Assembly (NCBI RefSeq): GCF_002163625.1 | Contig: NZ_CP020892.1 | Coordinates: forward strand, 4,216,001-4,280,000 | From: Pseudomonas sp. M30-35 | GTDB lineage: Bacteria > Pseudomonadota > Gammaproteobacteria > Pseudomonadales > Pseudomonadaceae | DNA length: 64,000 nt | Direction of reading: 5' to 3' | Shown: positions 48,765-57,928 of the stretch, piece by piece | Layout of the letters: each line of letters starts with the position of its first letter | Position numbering within the stretch: the stretch's first letter is position 1 | Translations under genes and position numbers: made by a program | Notes under the pieces: generated by a model | What the model was told of the DNA's origin: nothing | Seen by the model: only the letters and a program-made list of their open reading frames with translations | The model's database searches: none

Positions 48765-50603
48765 ATGGAGTATCTAAATTTGACTGAGACACAGACACCT
48801 CACCTCTTGCTTCGCGTTTCGACGCCGAAAAACCAGAGCCTGTCGTTCTGTGACTCTACTCCGCGTGACCTTAAACGCTGGATAGCCCTCCTGCCCAAAG
48901 CCAATATTGGCGAGACGGCTCGCCAGCTTTATCAGGCGCTTGTCGAGATAAACCAGCTGCTAACGCCCTCTGATAATCGCATACAGCTTCTAGAGTTGGT
49001 ACGCCCAGAGGTCTTCTATGTTTGTCAGCATCTGGAAAAACATTTCCTCAATCAAGCCATTGTGCTTGATGAACGCCCGCGCAAAGTAGCCAACCTTTGT
49101 CAGGCCCTGCAAAACCATCTCGCCAACGGCTACAAGCTGGTTATTTCGCGTAACGTCATTAAAAGCAGTAAAGAATCGAAGCAACTGCTGACGATTGCCC
49201 TGCAACGCGCTATTCATAGTCTTTGTGGACCGCTGGTGCGTGCCAGCCAGCTTTACTGCCCGGTTCCTGAAGGGCTGTGGTTTGAACTGCACCAGCTGTA
49301 TCTGATTGCCAAACAGCGCGGCCTGAAAAACATGGTGGTGCGCGACCCGCTGGCCCGACACGGCCAAGGGCTGAGTGTCGAGCAAAACTATATCGTCGCG
49401 GCATTGATGGGCTGCTCGCGCTGCAATCAGATGCGCCAGAATGCCATTGGCCGTGTTGCCGAGGCGCTTGAGCAATGGAGCACCTTGGTCAACATCGAAG
49501 ATGGTAACGACCCCGAAAGCTTATTTGCCGTTGCAACCCAACTTGATGGCCCGCCACGTTACACCTCGTTATTCCAGAAAAAAGACCTGCAGGTTGCGAT
49601 CGGCATTGATACCCATCCACTGATTGATGCGATCAATGAACACTTGCTCCTTCCACCAGAGTCAGTCGGCAAATCTCGACTGCTGGTACCCGAAGGATTA
49701 AGCGTTGATTTGTTGCAACACCTGAGCGCGGCCTGGGGCGATATTTCCGAACGTACTTTTCAGCGCAGCAATGGTCAGGGCTCGTTAACCCTTTGCATTG
49801 GCATGAGTGCCTTGCACTATTTCATCGCCAATAAGCGCACCTTTGCTGACATCCTCAAAATGCCGGCAGAAATCAACAAGGTCGAATTTAAAGAATCAAC
49901 GGGCAAGCCAGATATCTGGGCGAATGCCTTCGACGCGCAGAAAACGCCCGCCTGGGATCACGGCCTGCCCTACGAAGAAATCGAGTACCAAAAACCGCAA
50001 ACAGAAGCTGCCGACACTTATGAGGCTGCGGACCAAGACGTCGAAAGTCAGGTTTTCCCGACATTCGAACTGCCCATCATCAACCTCAGCCCAGGCGGAT
50101 ACTGCCTTACCTGGCCGAAAGAAGTGCCTAACCAACTGCAAGCGGGAGAGCTGTTGGGTATTCAAGATGCTCCCGGTCAAGCCTGGAGTATTGCAGTGGT
50201 ACGCTGGATCCGTCAGGCACGCGGCGGTGGCACCCAGATGGGTATCGAGCTTATCGCCCCTCATGCCCAACCCTGTGGCCTGCAGCTGATTCGCAAAAGC
50301 GAGCAAAACAGCAGCTATTTACGCGGGCTATTACTGCCAGAAATAAGCGCTATTTCCCGCCCGGCTTCGGTTATTGTGCCGCGCCTGCCCTTCCAGGAGG
50401 GCAATAAAGTTATAGTCAATATCGCCGGGGTAGAACACCGTGCGGCTCTGGGTCAAAAACACACCTCAACCGGCAGTTTCAATCAGTTTGAATACCGTCT
50501 CCACAGCTCTGCACCTGACGATCACGGGAAGCCCGTCACACCCGTGGAAAACCAGCGTGCGGGTTCCGAGGAAGACTTTGACTCACTCTGGAAGTCGCTG
50601 TAG
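48765..50603 (+). CDS. PilZ-like cyclic-di-GMP effector candidate upstream of fimX
   Basis: A 612-residue soluble protein. The region about 425-520 contains IINLSPGGYCLTWPKE, which matches the second PilZ motif (D/N-x-S-x-x-G), and VVRWIRQARGGGTQMGIELI, typical of the PilZ barrel; the RxxxR half of the motif is not obvious. The N-terminal 400 residues match no domain I can name. It lies directly upstream of fimX in the same direction, as in P. aeruginosa, where I believe (uncertain) the homologue is the surface-attachment effector FimW. An acidic low-complexity stretch (TEAADTYEAADQDVE) precedes the PilZ part. Confidence 0.65.
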   Translation: MEYLNLTETQTPHLLLRVSTPKNQSLSFCDSTPRDLKRWIALLPKANIGETARQLYQALVEINQLLTPSDNRIQLLELVRPEVFYVCQHLEKHFLNQAIVLDERPRKVANLCQALQNHLANGYKLVISRNVIKSSKESKQLLTIALQRAIHSLCGPLVRASQLYCPVPEGLWFELHQLYLIAKQRGLKNMVVRDPLARHGQGLSVEQNYIVAALMGCSRCNQMRQNAIGRVAEALEQWSTLVNIEDGNDPESLFAVATQLDGPPRYTSLFQKKDLQVAIGIDTHPLIDAINEHLLLPPESVGKSRLLVPEGLSVDLLQHLSAAWGDISERTFQRSNGQGSLTLCIGMSALHYFIANKRTFADILKMPAEINKVEFKESTGKPDIWANAFDAQKTPAWDHGLPYEEIEYQKPQTEAADTYEAADQDVESQVFPTFELPIINLSPGGYCLTWPKEVPNQLQAGELLGIQDAPGQAWSIAVVRWIRQARGGGTQMGIELIAPHAQPCGLQLIRKSEQNSSYLRGLLLPEISAISRPASVIVPRLPFQEGNKVIVNIAGVEHRAALGQKHTSTGSFNQFEYRLHSSAPDDHGKPVTPVENQRAGSEEDFDSLWKSL

Positions 50604-50816
50604 ATTCCTTACGAATTATCTAATTTAGCGTGCTGCCAGCGTAACTAATCCAGTTAGACATGTTTTTCTCTCTGCCACTTTTGCATCGTTCGATCCAGGC
50701 ACACCATACGTGCCCTGCTCAACACGACTCGAACCTGCATACGACGATAAATCTGCCCAACTGACGATTAACCTTGGCCGAGGGTGCGAATACCTTGGCG
50801 CAGACCGAACTGAATA

Positions 50817-52886
50817 ATGGCCATCGAAAAAAAGACCATCCGCCTACTGATCCTCGAAGACTCGCAAAATGAGGCCGAACGCCTTGTCAGCCTGTTTCGC
50901 AACTCAGGTAGCGCAACACGCGTTCACCGTCTTACCTCCAGCGATGACCTCAGCGAAGCCCTGCAACATACCTGGGACCTGCTGATTTGCGCACCGACCA
51001 GTGAACAGCTGTCGCCAGCGGAGGCGATCGGCTCGATCCGGCGCTTGGCTAAAGATGTGCCGGCAATCCAATTGCTCACCGACAACGACTCCGACAGCAT
51101 CACTGAAGCACTGGCCATGGGCGCCCAGGATGCCTTGCCGCAAGGTGATGACGAGCGCCTGATTCTGATCGCCAAACGCGAGCTGCAAAACCTCGAAGAG
51201 CGTCGTGCCCGCAGACGCGCAGAAGTGGCCTTGCGCGAAGCAGAAAAACGCTGCCAACTGTTACTTGAAAGCTCCGTAGACGCCATTACTTACGTCCATG
51301 ACGGCATGCATATCTACGCCAACCGCGCCTATCTCGAACTCTTCGACTATGAAGATGCTGAAGAGCTTGAAGGCATGCCGATGATCGACTTGATCGACAG
51401 CTGCGACCAAAGCGAATTCAAGAATTTCCTGAAGAACTACGCAGACAGCGAAAGTGCTGCAGAGCTGAAGTTCTCTGGGGTAAAAGCCAGCGGCAAGCGC
51501 TTCAAAGCACGCATGAGCTTTCTCCCGGCTACCTACGACGGGGAGCCATGCACCCAAGTCGTTATTCGCTCGGATGCCGACAATAGCGAACTGGAAGAGA
51601 AACTGCGTGAAATCAGCAGCCAGGATTTGGTCACTGGGCTGTTCAACCGCCCCCACTTCCTGGAGTTGATCGACACAGCAGCGGATCGAGCAGTGAATAC
51701 CGGACAACCGTCCAGTCTGGCTTACATCCGCCTTGATCAGTACTCAACCTTGCTTGCCGACATCGGCATCGCAGGTATCGATATGTTGCTGGCCGATCTG
51801 GCCAGCCTGTTACGCACCCACTTCGCCGGTGAAGCACAGCTGGCACGCTTTGGCGATGATGTATTCGCCGCCCTGCAACTGGGTGTCACACCTGAGCAGG
51901 CAGAGCCTGGACTTAAAGTGCTGCTGAAAAAAGTGGAAAGCCATCTATTTGATGTTAATGGCCGAACAGCACAAACCACCCTCTCAATTGGCGTCGCTGG
52001 ACTCAACGAGACCACGCCGAATGGGCAAGTCGTAGTTGATCGCGCGCATCGCTGCGCCGACGAGCAAGAACAGGGCAACAACCTCAAACTATTCAACCCA
52101 GCCGATGTGATCGCCGCTGCGGCAAACCGTGGCGATATTGTGGCTATGGTTAAGCAGGCTCTGGATAACAACGGTTTGCGCTTACTGTTCCAGCCGATCA
52201 TCAGCCTGCGCGGCGACAACCAAGAGCACTATGAAGTGCTTTTACGCATGCTCAATTCGAAAGGTGAAGAAACCCAGCCGACTGAATTCCTCGCAGATGC
52301 GGTTACGGCTGGGCTAGGCGAGAAGCTGGATCGCTGGGTGATCCTGAATGCGATCAAGCAACTCACCGAGCATCGCAGCAAAGGCCATAACACACGCCTC
52401 TTTGTGCACTTGTCGAGCGCCAGCCTGCAGGATCAGACGCTACTCCCCTGGCTAAGCGTTGCTCTCAAGGCCGCACGCCTGCCTTCGGATGCACTGGCCT
52501 TCCAGCTTAGCGAAACCGATGCAGTGACATACTTGAAGCAGGCGAAAGCGCTGACTCAAGGCCTCAACGAATTACACTGTAAAGTGGCGCTCAGCCAATT
52601 TGGCTGCGCACTCAACCCGTTCAATTCGCTGAAACACCTGCACATCGACTTCGTCAAGATCGACGGTTCCTTCAGCCAAGACCTCAATCGCGCCGAGAAC
52701 CAGGAGGCCCTGAAAACCCTACTCGATAGCTTGCACTCACAAGCCAAGCTGACCATCGTCCCCTTCGTTGAGTCTGCAACTGTGTTGTCGACCCTCTGGC
52801 AAGCCGGGGTCAATTACATTCAAGGCTTCTATCTGCAGGGGCCAACGCAAACCATGAACTACGACTTCACCTCTGACGACGAATAA
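50817..52886 (+). CDS. fimX: FimX, cyclic-di-GMP-binding regulator of type IV pili
   Basis: A 689-residue protein with the FimX domain order: REC-like (residues about 8-125, without a full set of phosphorylation residues), PAS (about 145-255), GGDEF (about 265-425) and EAL (about 435-685). The GGDEF active motif is degenerate (RFGDDVFAAL) and the EAL motif reads YEVLLRML, so it should bind but neither make nor cleave cyclic-di-GMP efficiently, as known for FimX. It controls twitching motility at the cell pole. A strong terminator follows. Confidence 0.93.
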   Translation: MAIEKKTIRLLILEDSQNEAERLVSLFRNSGSATRVHRLTSSDDLSEALQHTWDLLICAPTSEQLSPAEAIGSIRRLAKDVPAIQLLTDNDSDSITEALAMGAQDALPQGDDERLILIAKRELQNLEERRARRRAEVALREAEKRCQLLLESSVDAITYVHDGMHIYANRAYLELFDYEDAEELEGMPMIDLIDSCDQSEFKNFLKNYADSESAAELKFSGVKASGKRFKARMSFLPATYDGEPCTQVVIRSDADNSELEEKLREISSQDLVTGLFNRPHFLELIDTAADRAVNTGQPSSLAYIRLDQYSTLLADIGIAGIDMLLADLASLLRTHFAGEAQLARFGDDVFAALQLGVTPEQAEPGLKVLLKKVESHLFDVNGRTAQTTLSIGVAGLNETTPNGQVVVDRAHRCADEQEQGNNLKLFNPADVIAAAANRGDIVAMVKQALDNNGLRLLFQPIISLRGDNQEHYEVLLRMLNSKGEETQPTEFLADAVTAGLGEKLDRWVILNAIKQLTEHRSKGHNTRLFVHLSSASLQDQTLLPWLSVALKAARLPSDALAFQLSETDAVTYLKQAKALTQGLNELHCKVALSQFGCALNPFNSLKHLHIDFVKIDGSFSQDLNRAENQEALKTLLDSLHSQAKLTIVPFVESATVLSTLWQAGVNYIQGFYLQGPTQTMNYDFTSDDE

Positions 52887-52942
52887 CGTTGCAAGGAGGC
52901 TCGACGAAGACAGGGCGGATGATGCTTTTTCATCCGACAACC

Positions 52943-52973
52943 AACGCCCAAGCTATTTGCTTGGGCGTTTTGC
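52943..52973 (+). terminator. Intrinsic terminator after fimX
   Basis: Perfect 11-base stem AACGCCCAAGC/GCTTGGGCGTT with loop TATTT, continuing into TTTT-type sequence (GTTTTGC). About 57 bases after the fimX stop. Confidence 0.88.
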
Positions 52974-53023
52974 TGTTTGCACCGAGCTGAACCGTCAGCT
53001 AAACCACCGAGAGAGATCGAGGG

Positions 53024-53548
53024 CTACAAAGACCACGTAGCAAGCGCGCGATAGCGCCCCTTGTGCGACTCATACAGCACAAAGTGGTCCGCCCTGAGCA
53101 GGAACTCAGCCGGCTCAATGGCTTCCGGTACAACCGCTCGGTAATCGCGAGACAGGGTCAAGTGCGCTCGAAACTCATGCGGCCCGAGCAACAAGCCCAA
53201 AGGTAATAACGCTTGCTCTAGCGCGTAGACCAACTGCCCAAGCGCTAGCGGCGGGTCTTGGGCCTGCAACACTAGAATGTTCGAACGCGGCCAGACTTGC
53301 AGAGAGTCAAGGTAGACGGTTAGCGACTTTCCCGTAACCGGCATCTGGCTAACTGCTGCGCAGATTGCGTCAATTTGGCTGACTGGCACCGCGCCGAGAA
53401 AAGCCAGGGTCAGATGGAAATTCTCGGCGGCAACTGGCCGACCAGAACGCGGCTGCAAACCCCTGCGCCACTGCGAAATAGCACCACGCAGCGCAGGGGT
53501 GCAAGCCAAGGCGAAGAACAACCGCTTACTCGGTTCAGCGCTGCTCAT
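53024..53548 (-). CDS. thpR: RNA 2',3'-cyclic phosphodiesterase
   Basis: A 174-residue 2H phosphoesterase (formerly 2'-5' RNA ligase). Both catalytic H-x-T motifs are present: NFHLTLAFLG around residue 45 and FRAHLTLSRD around residue 128. The first part RLFFALACTPALRGAI is typical. It starts 31 bases after the serB stop on the same strand and may be cotranscribed. Confidence 0.93.
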   Translation of the reverse strand: MSSAEPSKRLFFALACTPALRGAISQWRRGLQPRSGRPVAAENFHLTLAFLGAVPVSQIDAICAAVSQMPVTGKSLTVYLDSLQVWPRSNILVLQAQDPPLALGQLVYALEQALLPLGLLLGPHEFRAHLTLSRDYRAVVPEAIEPAEFLLRADHFVLYESHKGRYRALATWSL

Positions 53549-53579
53549 CGCCTACAGCCTTTGGCCTGTCATCAGCCGC

Positions 53580-54794
53580 TCAATCGAGGCCATCACGGTC
53601 ACGGAAGCCGAGCAAATACAAAATACCATCAAGACCTAATGTCGAGATGGCTTGCTTAGCCGACTGTTTCACCAATGGTTTGGCGCGAAATGCGACGCCA
53701 AGTCCAGCAATCGCCAGCATTGGCAAATCGTTTGCTCCGTCACCTACCGCAATCGTCTGCTCTAGGCGCAAGCCTTCTTTTTCAGCGAGCTGACGCAGCA
53801 AATCGGCTTTGCGCTGCGCATCAACAATCGGCTCGACCGCAACACCGGTGACCAGGCCATCGACGATTTCCAGCTCATTGGCATAGACATAATCAATACC
53901 AAGCTTGGCTTGCAACTGCTTGGCAAAATAGCTGAAACCGCCGGACAGGATCGCCGTTTTATAGCCCAGACGACGCAACTCGCTGAACAATGTCTCGGCG
54001 CCTTCAGTCAGGCGCAATGAAGCGCCAATGTCACTCAATACCGTTTCAGGCAGGCCTTTTAGTAGCGCCAGACGTTCTTTGAAGCTGGCCGCAAAGTCCA
54101 ACTCGCCACGCATTGCACGCTCGGTGATCTCAGAGACCTGTTCACCTACACCGGCAGCCTTGGCTAACTCGTCGATGACCTCAGCCTCGATCAGCGTCGA
54201 ATCCATATCGAATACGGCCAATCGGCGGTTACGACGAAACAGCGAATCGCTCTGGAACGCGATGTCGACATTCAGCTCCTGCGCCACACTGAGGAACTCT
54301 GCGCGCAACGCCGCAGGATCGGCAGGCTCACCACGCACCGAAAACTCAATGCAGCCCTTGCCCTGCTCGGCAGGCATATCCAACGGCATGCGCCCAGAAA
54401 GGCGGTCGATATGGTCGATATTCAACGCATATTTAGCGGTGATTGTACTCACCCGCTGCAGTTGTTCAGCTGTGACCTTGCGCGTAAGCAGCGTCACGAT
54501 GTGCCGGGCTTTGCCTTGGCCGTCGACCCATAGCTGATAATCAGCCTCGGAGACAGGCGTGAACCGCACTTGCTGATCCAGTTCATAGGCACTGAACAGC
54601 ACGTCTTTAAGCACTGAGGAACCGCGTTCAGTATCAGGAATCTCGACCAGAATGCCAAAAGACAGTGTGTCGTGAATGACCGCCTGGCCAATATCAAGAA
54701 TATTGACTCCACCTTGGGCCAATACTCCCGTGATGGCGGCGGTTAGACCGGGACGATCTTCACCAGTGATGTTGATCAGGACGATTTCGCGCAA
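53580..54794 (-). CDS. serB: Phosphoserine phosphatase SerB
   Basis: A 404-residue HAD-family enzyme for the last step of serine synthesis. The N-terminal ~190 residues form ACT-type regulatory domains (VLINITGEDRPGLTAAITGV). The catalytic part has AVFDMDSTLIEAEVIDELA (motif I), AILSGGFSYFAKQL and VAVGDGANDLPMLAIAGLGV. It is divergent from the Smp/AhpA-like gene, as serB is from smp in E. coli. Confidence 0.97.
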   Translation of the reverse strand: MREIVLINITGEDRPGLTAAITGVLAQGGVNILDIGQAVIHDTLSFGILVEIPDTERGSSVLKDVLFSAYELDQQVRFTPVSEADYQLWVDGQGKARHIVTLLTRKVTAEQLQRVSTITAKYALNIDHIDRLSGRMPLDMPAEQGKGCIEFSVRGEPADPAALRAEFLSVAQELNVDIAFQSDSLFRRNRRLAVFDMDSTLIEAEVIDELAKAAGVGEQVSEITERAMRGELDFAASFKERLALLKGLPETVLSDIGASLRLTEGAETLFSELRRLGYKTAILSGGFSYFAKQLQAKLGIDYVYANELEIVDGLVTGVAVEPIVDAQRKADLLRQLAEKEGLRLEQTIAVGDGANDLPMLAIAGLGVAFRAKPLVKQSAKQAISTLGLDGILYLLGFRDRDGLD

Positions 54795-55098
54795 GGCGCA
54801 CCCTCCAAAGGCTTGATAAGTAGTAAACAGCCGTTAAAAAGACTGTTGGGACAGTTAATGAGGCGCAAAACAGAGCATCGAAAGACGATAGCTAGACGAA
54901 AAAAGCACTTTCCCAGCCTATTTCGACAGCAACACACCCGGTCGAATAGTTTTTCGCCTGACGGTTATACCCAGCAGGGCCGGTGAAGAACTCACATTCT
55001 ACCCACTTTCCAAGCAATTCGGACATGCGCGGTGCTTTGCCGTACGCGGGCCGCTCGCTATACTGCGCGGCATCTTCAGTCGACAAGATCAGAGCGCT
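54795..55098. other. Divergent region between serB and the AhpA-like gene
   Basis: About 300 bases with promoters for both genes. A 64-codon frame on the minus strand (54892-55086) has no recognisable features and is probably chance. Confidence 0.5.
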
Positions 55099-56706
55099 GT
55101 GAACCGGCCCGCCCCCGTGAAATCCGATAATTTCTTTATCCTGCTATTTCAGGCATTGCGCCAACGTCGCGTGCCACTCGCATTGCGTATCGCTAGCCAC
55201 AGCTTATTGCTCGTCGCTATGGCGCTGGTGATCTATGCGTGGGTGATCGGCATGCAGTTCAAACAAGCCATGCAGCAGCAAGCTGAAGCACTAGGCACCA
55301 GCCTGATTACGCAAACGGCGTCTTCTGCCACCGAGCTGCTGGTTGCCAACGATATTCTCAGCCTGAATGTGCTGCTGAATAATCTAGTGAAAAATCCACT
55401 GGTCGCACATGCCGCTATTTACAGCATCGACAATCGCATTCTTGCCGAAGCAGGCTCGCGCCCAAGCCAAGGCATGCTTGGCGAGACGGAAGGACTGTAC
55501 TCGTCACCTATCACCTTTCAAGAAGTAATAGCCGGACAGCTGCGCATCAGTCTGGATATGCGTCAGTTCGAACAACCCATGACCATCAGCCTGCAGAGCA
55601 TGGGTATTCTCAGCCTGATTTTGCTGGCATTAGCACTGACGCTAAGCCTGCGCCTGGGCCGTTATATTTCAACGCCGCTGCTGCAAATGCGCGTATGGCT
55701 GCGTGACCCCGATGACCCTGCACCTGGCGCCAGTCGTCAGGATGAAATTGGTGATCTCGCCCGCCAACTGCAAGCACGTTTGGTCCCGGAAAAGCCGGAG
55801 CCAGAACACGAGCTAGAAGCAGAAGACCTGTATGACGATGCGGACTACGGCGATGATCAGGACGCCGACTATGATGAAGACGCCGATGAGCCGGGTTTTT
55901 CGATGCCCAATCTCAGCGCCAAAGACGATGACAACGATGACCTGCACGACTTTGACGAGTCGCCACGGTCGACGCCTAGCATCAAAACGAACCAGCCAGC
56001 AAACAGCACGCTTCACACCAGGAACGACCCATTTGCTGACTTGCACGACATGGATAACGACGCAGCTGAACTAGACGAAGATGACTTCGCTGACGCGACT
56101 CCAGCCCCTGCGTCGCATGTACCTGCGACACCAAGAAGCTCCCAGCCAAGCGCAGTGCTGGCGATCCAGCTAGGCGCTCAGGAGCAACTACGTCGTTTGC
56201 CGCGCGCCCGCTTGATGGATTTGTTGAAACGTTATCGTGATTGTCTGGACCGCGCAGCGAACCTCTATCAAGCTGAACTGCACACGCTTAAAGACGGCAG
56301 TAGCCTGATGCTATTCCATCGCCAAGACAGCGGCGAAGAGTTCCTGATTCATGCTATTTGCTGTGGTGAACTGATGCGCGCACTGGGCCACGCCCTGCAA
56401 ATTGAAGTTGCCGACAGTGGCATCACCTTGCAGTTGCAGTTGGGCATGACCTTGGGTAATGACCTGATGGATCTTAGCCAGGGTGAGCTGCTGCTCAACG
56501 AAACCTCACAGGACGCTCTGGCACTGTCACAACATAGCCGCAACTTGCTGCTGGTCGAACGTGGCGTAGCCGATGACGAACTGGTTCGCCAACGCGCCCG
56601 CACTCGCTCTATCGCCAGCCCAGAAGGTGCATGTTGCGTCGAAAGGCTGCTTGACCCGTATCCAGCCCTGCTAGAACGCCAGTTAGGCAAGTTGCGCGAC
56701 CACTAA
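55099..56706 (+). CDS. Smp/AhpA-like membrane protein with HAMP region
   Basis: A 535-residue inner-membrane protein. Two membrane segments (about 32-50 and 173-192) flank a periplasmic loop, followed by a HAMP-like region (GRYISTPLLQMRVWLRDPDD). Residues about 235-345 are highly acidic and disordered (EDLYDDADYGDDQDADYDED), and the last 190 residues form a cytoplasmic domain (LRRLPRARLMDLLKRYRDC). It corresponds to the gene divergent from serB in Pseudomonas and to the Smp_2 family of E. coli. The start is a GTG; another GTG lies six codons on. The function is unresolved. A perfect 15-base inverted repeat follows it. Confidence 0.75.
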   Translation: MNRPAPVKSDNFFILLFQALRQRRVPLALRIASHSLLLVAMALVIYAWVIGMQFKQAMQQQAEALGTSLITQTASSATELLVANDILSLNVLLNNLVKNPLVAHAAIYSIDNRILAEAGSRPSQGMLGETEGLYSSPITFQEVIAGQLRISLDMRQFEQPMTISLQSMGILSLILLALALTLSLRLGRYISTPLLQMRVWLRDPDDPAPGASRQDEIGDLARQLQARLVPEKPEPEHELEAEDLYDDADYGDDQDADYDEDADEPGFSMPNLSAKDDDNDDLHDFDESPRSTPSIKTNQPANSTLHTRNDPFADLHDMDNDAAELDEDDFADATPAPASHVPATPRSSQPSAVLAIQLGAQEQLRRLPRARLMDLLKRYRDCLDRAANLYQAELHTLKDGSSLMLFHRQDSGEEFLIHAICCGELMRALGHALQIEVADSGITLQLQLGMTLGNDLMDLSQGELLLNETSQDALALSQHSRNLLLVERGVADDELVRQRARTRSIASPEGACCVERLLDPYPALLERQLGKLRDH

Positions 56707-56731
56707 ACCACGGATTGTAAGCCACACACTC

Positions 56732-56770
56732 CAGCGCTAGCAGAGCCGGCCCAGTGCTCTGCTAGCGCTG
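56732..56770. repeat. Perfect 15-bp inverted repeat after the AhpA-like gene
   Basis: Arms CAGCGCTAGCAGAGC (56732-56746) and GCTCTGCTAGCGCTG (56756-56770) around a nine-base loop, 25 bases after the stop. There is no T run. It may be a strong RNA hairpin or a protein-binding site. Confidence 0.7.
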
Positions 56771-56885
56771 CAGCCTCTCCGCGCCACCGGCCCCCCCCTC
56801 TCGCTACTAGGTGTCAGGCGCTTGCAGCTTGGCAGGCAAGCTGCGCCTCATCCGCCACTGGCGGCTGGAACTGGCTGCTGAATGC

Positions 56886-56910
56886 AAAAAACCGCAAACT
56901 GCGGTTTTTT
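56886..56910. terminator. Bidirectional intrinsic terminator
   Basis: Perfect 10-base stem AAAAAACCGC/GCGGTTTTTT with a five-base loop between two convergent genes, giving T-tracts on both strands. Confidence 0.9.
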
Positions 56911-56932
56911 GAGTTTTATCCTGCAAGCTGTT

Positions 56933-57634
56933 TTAGAACCGGAATACTTCAGAGTCAATTCGCACCGGTTGTACCATTGGGATTTTAGGTGGGTCTTCTT
57001 TCTTGGGTGTAGCAGGCGCTTTTTTAGGTGCTCGCTCAGCGATTGCCGGAATCTCACCGTCTTGCTGCTTGACCGCCATGGCAACTTGCTCGACCAGTTG
57101 ATGCATCAGCGTGCTCTGAGCATGCACTTGTTCAGCGATAGAACCACCGTGAGCCTGCTCCAGACGCACCAGTCGACCATCCAGCAATTGACCATTTTTG
57201 CCCATTAAACGCCACTGGGCTTCAAGCACGGCCGGGCGCCGTGGGCCAGAATCAAGCCGGGCAATCGACATCAGTATCTGAACCTGCGGGGTAACACCGG
57301 GCACTGCCGGGGCAAGCGTCAAGCGCTGGCTGTTCAGTTGCGAAGACAGTTGAAGGAGCAGCTGTTGATCAATGTCTGAAGCCAAGCTGCCTGCCCAACG
57401 CGCATCTCTCGACGCGATCAGGCTGCCATCTTCCTGGCGCTGCAGCAGCGCCTCACGCTGCAAGTAATCGGCAATCGATACTGGGCCCAGCAACACCGCC
57501 ACACCCTCGTCAGCGGACGGTACTTTAGCGCCACCACTGTCGAGCTGATACAAAGGTACTGGCTGGTAACGCGCACAGCCCGCTAACCCGAGTAGAGCTA
57601 CCAACAGAATCAAGGGGAGTCGCATTGCAATCAT
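56933..57634 (-). CDS. PqiC-like ABC-transport auxiliary lipoprotein
   Basis: A 233-residue outer-membrane lipoprotein candidate: basic start, hydrophobic LPLILLVALLGLAGC with the lipobox LAGC (acylated cysteine), then the family's YQLDSG opening and VAVLLGPVSIADYLQREALL. Such proteins (PqiC/DUF330) work with MCE-type lipid transport systems, but no such genes are adjacent. The C-terminus is Pro/Lys-rich. The start is uncertain among four nearby ATGs (57655, 57643, 57634, 57625); 57634 has GGA eight bases upstream. A downstream terminator is shared with the convergent gene. Confidence 0.75.
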   Translation of the reverse strand: MIAMRLPLILLVALLGLAGCARYQPVPLYQLDSGGAKVPSADEGVAVLLGPVSIADYLQREALLQRQEDGSLIASRDARWAGSLASDIDQQLLLQLSSQLNSQRLTLAPAVPGVTPQVQILMSIARLDSGPRRPAVLEAQWRLMGKNGQLLDGRLVRLEQAHGGSIAEQVHAQSTLMHQLVEQVAMAVKQQDGEIPAIAERAPKKAPATPKKEDPPKIPMVQPVRIDSEVFRF

Positions 57635-57928
57635 CAATATCATCCAGCCAGTCATCAGACCGGTCTATATGTCCATAAAAATCAAAAAACGGTTTTAGGC
57701 TACACCATTCATTGTTAGCGAATTAAAAACTCTCTGAAAAACTCACTTGAGACACAAATTCCAAACTTCAGGCAGGCATACTCCTGAACGTCATGCGATG
57801 GCAATTTACTATTACCCGCACCGGGAATATGCCCTGAACAATGAACGCCGCCAGTGGTCACATCATCCTAGAAACCTGCGTCAGACTCCAGTGTTGATCT
57901 ACCTTAGAGTATTTCAGGTGTTACCCAG
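57635..57928. other. Spacer between parC and the lipoprotein gene
   Basis: About 290 bases downstream of parC on the minus strand. It should hold the lipoprotein gene's promoter. A 70-codon plus-strand frame (57747-57959) runs into parC and shows no domain. Confidence 0.5.

Noticed and set aside
54892..55086. 64-codon minus-strand frame between serB and the AhpA-like gene
   Set aside because: No domain or ribosome binding site; sits in a promoter region.
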